Below the pieces are notes generated by a model. The model ran no database searches. It was not told the DNA's origin and saw only the letters and a list, made by a program, of their open reading frames with translations. A program made the translations under genes and the position numbers. Shown one piece after another: positions 60,748 to 64,000 of a stretch of DNA of 64,000 bases; the stretch's first letter is position 1; each line of letters begins with the position of its first letter. The DNA comes from Bacillus testis (GTDB lineage Bacteria > Bacillota > Bacilli > Bacillales > DSM-1321): positions 2,631,842 through 2,695,841 of the forward strand of contig NZ_LN851186.1 of the NCBI RefSeq assembly GCF_001243895.1, given 5' to 3'.

Positions 60748-62016
60748 CTATAGGTTCGGTTGCTGAACAGCCATTGTTGTTTTTCCCGCTTGCCCTTCCA
60801 TCGCCTTTCCGCTCCGCCATACCGCAACAGAAGCAAGGAACATAATGGACGCAAGGATGACGAAACAAAAAGAGATGAATCCGACAGAAACCATCTTCGT
60901 AAAAACACCGATCAGAAGGATACGCAGCAAAAGTCCGATCAGCCGAAAGATGCTATCTACCCTGCCTATGATGGCATTAGGCACTGCTTTCATAATGAAT
61001 GTATTGCGCGCCACACGAGTGCCGGCATTCCCAAGCGCAATGAAAAACATCAGGATTAAATAGGATGGGAGATTGGCGAACAGAATGAAGCCTATCGCCA
61101 GAAAATAACACCACACTCCGCCTGCCATCACTTTTTCTTCCCTGGCCTTCAATAAGAGAACAGGGATTACGAGTCCGGCGGCGACTGCTCCGATACTATA
61201 GACCATCCCTTCCACACCATAAGCCCATGCTCCTGCATGCAGCGTTTCCTTTAAGTATACCGGGAACAGATAATTGGTCACCATCACTCCAACGAATGGC
61301 ATATAGGACGCCAACAAGAACACAAATAAGACCGGCGACTTCAACAAAAAGCTGAATCCCTCTTTCAACGTTGCCTTCCTTTGTCCAGTCGGGGAAACCA
61401 TCGCTTTTTTCCTATAGTTCACTTTCAAAAAGAAAAAGATGGCGGCTGCGTATGTAGCCGCATCCAAGCATAGGATATACTCCAGCTTCCAGGAAGACAT
61501 GATAATACCGCCTATTCCTCCGGCTACCATACTGCTGAATTGGCCTTGCACTTCCATCGCGCCATTCAAGGATTTATACATCTTCTCTGGGAATACTTCT
61601 TGTGTAAAAGCAAAAATCGTCGGATAAAAAAGGGTATTATAGAGATTCCCCGCAAAAATAATAGCTACATAATGCCATGTCTGATAGTCCATACCGGCCC
61701 ATCCGAGCAGGGCAAACGATCCAATGATCAGCAAACCTGTAGCCTCTCCGTACATAAGCAATTTTTTCCGCGATATAGCGTCGACCAGCTTGCCGATATA
61801 AGGTGTGATCAAAAAAGAGATGATTGTCAAAATGAGTGAAACATATCCGAATAATTGGCTTCCGTCTTGCTTGGAGATCAATAGCCATGGAAGCGCAATC
61901 ATCGTAATGCCCGATCCAATGGCCGAAGCGATATTTGCTGCCAATATATAGAGAAACCTGCGGTCGTGATAAATGCTGTCCTTCCTGCCGGATGCGGCCC
62001 TTCCTTTGTTCTTCAT
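60748..62016 (-). CDS. MFS transporter (drug-efflux or DHA-type)
   Basis: Integral membrane exporter of 422 residues with twelve hydrophobic segments. The first helix (FLYILAANIASAIGSGITMI) and the loop GKLVDAISRKKLLMYGEATG carry the MFS motif A form (GxLxDxxxRKxxL). PWLLISKQDG and LNGAMEVQGQFSSMVAGGIG GII suit the BtsA/TetV-like efflux group. The substrate is unknown. ATG at 62016 with AGGAGGG 6 bases upstream; a palindrome touches this site. It lies next to a two-component pair, but without shared transcription evidence. Confidence 0.85.
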   Translation of the reverse strand: MKNKGRAASGRKDSIYHDRRFLYILAANIASAIGSGITMIALPWLLISKQDGSQLFGYVSLILTIISFLITPYIGKLVDAISRKKLLMYGEATGLLIIGSFALLGWAGMDYQTWHYVAIIFAGNLYNTLFYPTIFAFTQEVFPEKMYKSLNGAMEVQGQFSSMVAGGIGGIIMSSWKLEYILCLDAATYAAAIFFFLKVNYRKKAMVSPTGQRKATLKEGFSFLLKSPVLFVFLLASYMPFVGVMVTNYLFPVYLKETLHAGAWAYGVEGMVYSIGAVAAGLVIPVLLLKAREEKVMAGGVWCYFLAIGFILFANLPSYLILMFFIALGNAGTRVARNTFIMKAVPNAIIGRVDSIFRLIGLLLRILLIGVFTKMVSVGFISFCFVILASIMFLASVAVWRSGKAMEGQAGKTTMAVQQPNL

Positions 62017-62026
62017 GATTATCCCT

Positions 62027-62047
62027 CCTACTACTCAGTATAGTAGG
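62027..62047 (-). promoter_or_regulatory. Inverted repeat at the ribosome site of the MFS gene
   Basis: CCTACTA (62027–62033) and TAGTAGG (62041–62047) flank TACTGAG on the minus strand. The right arm merges with the AGGAGGG ribosome site. It could be a repressor operator overlapping the -10 (TATACT, 62037–62042) or an RNA hairpin hiding the site. Confidence 0.55.
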
Positions 62048-62141
62048 TGGCTTAATGAAGGAAATCAGGCCCTGCTATGATTTTTATTGCACCTTTATAT
62101 GTATTCGCAGACTGCGGTTTCTCCGCCAAAAGATGTAGGAC

Positions 62142-62771
62142 TTATCCGATCATCCCATTGTTGATTGCATAGATGGCCGCTTGTGTCCGGTCCTGCAGCT
62201 GTAATTTACTTAGCAAATTGGAGACATGGGTTTTTACGGTTTTCTCGCTGATATGCAGGTCTGCCGAGATTTCTTTGTTGCTTTTGCCGGCTGCAATTTC
62301 TTTTAGAACTTCTTTCTCACGGGCAGTGAGGAGCGGCCGTTGCTGTTTGGATTTCCCTTGCATATGGGCCAGCACATGCCTAGTGATTTTCTGGTCCAAT
62401 GTCTGCTCTCCTTTTGCGAGCGCAATTATGGCGTCTGCGATGATCTGCGGATCGTTTTCCTTGAGCAGATAGCCGCTTGCCCCCGCTTCTAACGCTGGGA
62501 TAACCAGATTTTCCTCACTGAAACTGGTTAACATCAATATTTTGGCTTGCGGGTTACGCCGCATGATCTCCTCGGTTGCTTCGATTCCATTCTGGACCGG
62601 CATATTCACATCCATTACCACTACATCTGGAGCAAAACGTTTCTCCATCTCAACAGCTGCCTGCCCGTTTTCTGCTTCAGCTGCAATCTCGAATTCTTCT
62701 ATGGTCCGCAGAAAAGCAACCAGCCCGCGGCGTACGATCGGATGGTCATCTGCTATCAGTATACGGATCAT
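62142..62771 (-). CDS. NarL/LuxR-type response regulator
   Basis: A 209-residue regulator. Receiver domain with ADDHPIVRRGLVAFL (acidic pair), VVMDVNMPVQNGIEA (phospho-acceptor Asp) and SGYLLKENDPQ (Lys). The C-terminal LuxR helix-turn-helix is LLTAREKEVLKEIAAGKSNK EIS followed by HISEKTVKTHVSNLLSKL. It overlaps the kinase gene by 4 bp. Most similar in plan to YhcZ/LiaR-like proteins; the target genes are unknown. Confidence 0.92.
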   Translation of the reverse strand: MIRILIADDHPIVRRGLVAFLRTIEEFEIAAEAENGQAAVEMEKRFAPDVVVMDVNMPVQNGIEATEEIMRRNPQAKILMLTSFSEENLVIPALEAGASGYLLKENDPQIIADAIIALAKGEQTLDQKITRHVLAHMQGKSKQQRPLLTAREKEVLKEIAAGKSNKEISADLHISEKTVKTHVSNLLSKLQLQDRTQAAIYAINNGMIG

Positions 62772-63913
62772 TCATTGCCACTTCCTTTCAAAGGAATTGT
62801 GACCGAAACGGCTGTCCCGGATCCTTGCTGGGAGATAATGCGGCACTCGCCGTTCAAAATCCCTGCCCTGCTTCCCATATTTTCAAGCCCTAACGAATAA
62901 GCTGGAGCGATTTCCGTAACAATAAATCCACAGCCAGAATCCTTGATTTCCATTTTTATTTCGCTTTCAGTAAAAAGAAGGCTGAACTTGACTACATCTG
63001 TCTGTGCATGTTTTTTTACATTATTGATCGCTTCCTGCCCAATCCGCAGCAACTGGTGTTCGACTTCAAACGGGAGAGCGCTCCTCCCTTTTACTTCGCT
63101 CTCCATACGAATGCCGAGCAATCCGGCATAGTGCTCCAAATGGGAAACCAAATCCTTCTCCAATCCTTGTTTCCGTAGGCGCCAGATAATTTCCTTCATT
63201 TCCAACTGTGCCTTTTGGGCAATCATTTGAATATCTGCCATCGCATCCGTCAAGGAAGGAATATCGCTCATATACTGTCCCGATTTGGCAAGCAGATTAA
63301 TTGAAAAAAGCAATTGATTGACCGAATCATGTAAATCGCTTGAAAGGCGGATCCGTTCTTGCCTGATGGCGTCCATCCTTTGATGTTCCGTCAGTAATAT
63401 GCGTTTGATTGTATTCCCTATTTGAAGGGCGATTGCCTCCAATTGCTGCAGTTCCGCTTTTCCGAAAAAGAGTTCACCCGCATCCGCAATATTGAGAATA
63501 CCGAAAAATTCATTGCCAGAACGCAAAGCAACCGATGCATGGTGCGTCAAACCATAAGTATCCTTCCTTTTTTCGATCGCTTCCTCAAGCCTTTTGCACT
63601 CCACCACGTTTAAAGCAGTTTTTAACCGGCCGTCTTTGTAACGTTCTATGCAATAACAATCCTCAGAGCACATCGATGCCTTGTCTTCTTCCGAGAGCGC
63701 CGGCGGCAGTCGGCAATCAGCCGCCAACTCCATTTTTCCTTCTTGATTCTCAAGAAAAATCCAGCCGGACGTAAAGCCCGTAATTTGTAGGACCTGACTC
63801 AGGACCTCATGCAGCGTAACTGACAGATCAAAGCCGCGATTCAACGTTTGGGCAATTTCCTTATATAATTCCAATTGATTCAAATAATCGCCGTTACGTC
63901 TCGTGTTATTCAT
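62768..63913 (-). CDS. GAF-domain sensor histidine kinase (YhcY-like)
   Basis: A 381-residue soluble kinase. A GAF sensor domain (about 35–185) contains a cysteine group, MCSEDCYCIERYKDGRL (C-x3-C-x-C), that could sense redox state or bind iron. The HisKA_3 phospho-acceptor is RLSSDLHDSVNQLLFSINLL, and the ATPase has IGQEAINNVKKHAQTD, DSGCGF and GLENMGSRAGIL. No transmembrane helix. ATG at 63913 with AAGGAAG 8 bases upstream; the frame is open 24 codons further but without a site. Operon with the response regulator. Confidence 0.9.
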   Translation of the reverse strand: MNNTRRNGDYLNQLELYKEIAQTLNRGFDLSVTLHEVLSQVLQITGFTSGWIFLENQEGKMELAADCRLPPALSEEDKASMCSEDCYCIERYKDGRLKTALNVVECKRLEEAIEKRKDTYGLTHHASVALRSGNEFFGILNIADAGELFFGKAELQQLEAIALQIGNTIKRILLTEHQRMDAIRQERIRLSSDLHDSVNQLLFSINLLAKSGQYMSDIPSLTDAMADIQMIAQKAQLEMKEIIWRLRKQGLEKDLVSHLEHYAGLLGIRMESEVKGRSALPFEVEHQLLRIGQEAINNVKKHAQTDVVKFSLLFTESEIKMEIKDSGCGFIVTEIAPAYSLGLENMGSRAGILNGECRIISQQGSGTAVSVTIPLKGSGNE

Positions 63914-64000
63914 ACAGATAACTTCCTTTATATTAAAATATTCCATTTTATAAAAATATTGTATCGCATATTCATTCTGCGGCAAAAGAAATCGCGCACA

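Noticed and set aside
60748-63913. MFS transporter and two-component pair as one operon
   Set aside because: The MFS gene has its own possible promoter, and the 126-bp gap after the response regulator gives no evidence of joint transcription.

Overview
The window comes from a spore-forming, low-to-moderate GC Gram-positive bacterium of the family Bacillaceae. The evidence is a block whose gene order closely follows the Bacillus subtilis dacB/spmAB–rluB–resABC and ypuI–scpB–scpA–ypuF–ribT–ypuA–lysA–spoVA neighbourhoods. It also has AGGAGG-type ribosome binding sites, sporulation sigma-factor promoters and small spore proteins. No rRNA, tRNA, CRISPR array, intact insertion sequence or prophage was seen. 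Genus cannot be fixed from the sequence alone.

Layout. (1) 1–4.7 kb: C4-dicarboxylate sensing and uptake. dctS-dctR (minus strand) diverge from dctB and dctA, with a perfect CcpA (cre) site before dctA. (2) 4.9–16.5 kb: cell-wall and envelope genes (class B PBP, SLH-domain amidase, SH3 protein), a SWIM-finger protein, two carriers (AEC and BASS families), small proteins and a CotD-like coat gene. (3) 16.7–27.5 kb: a nearly complete assimilatory sulfate pathway on the minus strand. It runs from sulfate ABC uptake (sbp-cysT-cysW-cysA) through a small YezD protein to cysH-sat-cysC-sir and the siroheme branch (sumT-sirB-sirC). Terminator-like hairpins precede both sbp and cysH. (4) 27.8–30.7 kb: a BceAB-type peptide-resistance ABC transporter behind a 34-bp perfect palindrome, with no two-component genes beside it. 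(5) 30.7–38.2 kb: resABC (cytochrome c maturation), rluB, spmB, spmA, dacB and a YczE-type membrane protein. (6) 38.3–40.6 kb: a CYP152-type P450 and an extended Fe/Mn superoxide dismutase. (7) 40.7–41.0 kb: a probable type I toxin–antitoxin locus. (8) 41.1–47.7 kb: ypuI, an unrecognised gene, scpB/scpA, a YjcZ-type micro-protein, ypuF, an orphan ribT, ypuA behind an ECF promoter, and lysA. (9) 47.9–51.0 kb: a short spoVA operon (AA-AB-AEA-AF) behind a sigma-G-like promoter. (10) 51.2–64 kb: a BrfA-like ribosome-rescue factor with a hairpin inside its coding end, a YqcI/YcgG protein, citA and citR, a DUF3231 protein and a manganese catalase, a large TPR–dynamin-like GTPase, an MFS transporter, and a GAF-kinase/NarL two-component pair.

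How the genes work together. The sulfate region forms a line from extracellular sulfate to sulfide. Ferredoxin-dependent sulfite reductase needs siroheme, and the three siroheme genes sit in the same transcript. The res genes handle heme attachment to c-type cytochromes. dacB-spmA-spmB and spoVA serve spore cortex formation and dipicolinate movement, and lysA next to spoVA uses the same diaminopimelate/dipicolinate branch. DctS, DctB and DctA probably form the sensing complex known in B. subtilis.

Points most worth a second look: the type I toxin–antitoxin locus; the apparent one-base deletion at the 3' end of sbp; the CTG start of yezD with a terminator squeezed before cysH; the palindrome operator of the orphan BceAB; the in-gene terminator of the BrfA-like gene; and the several places where operons conserved in B. 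subtilis are shortened or split (spoVA, res, rib, citR/citA).
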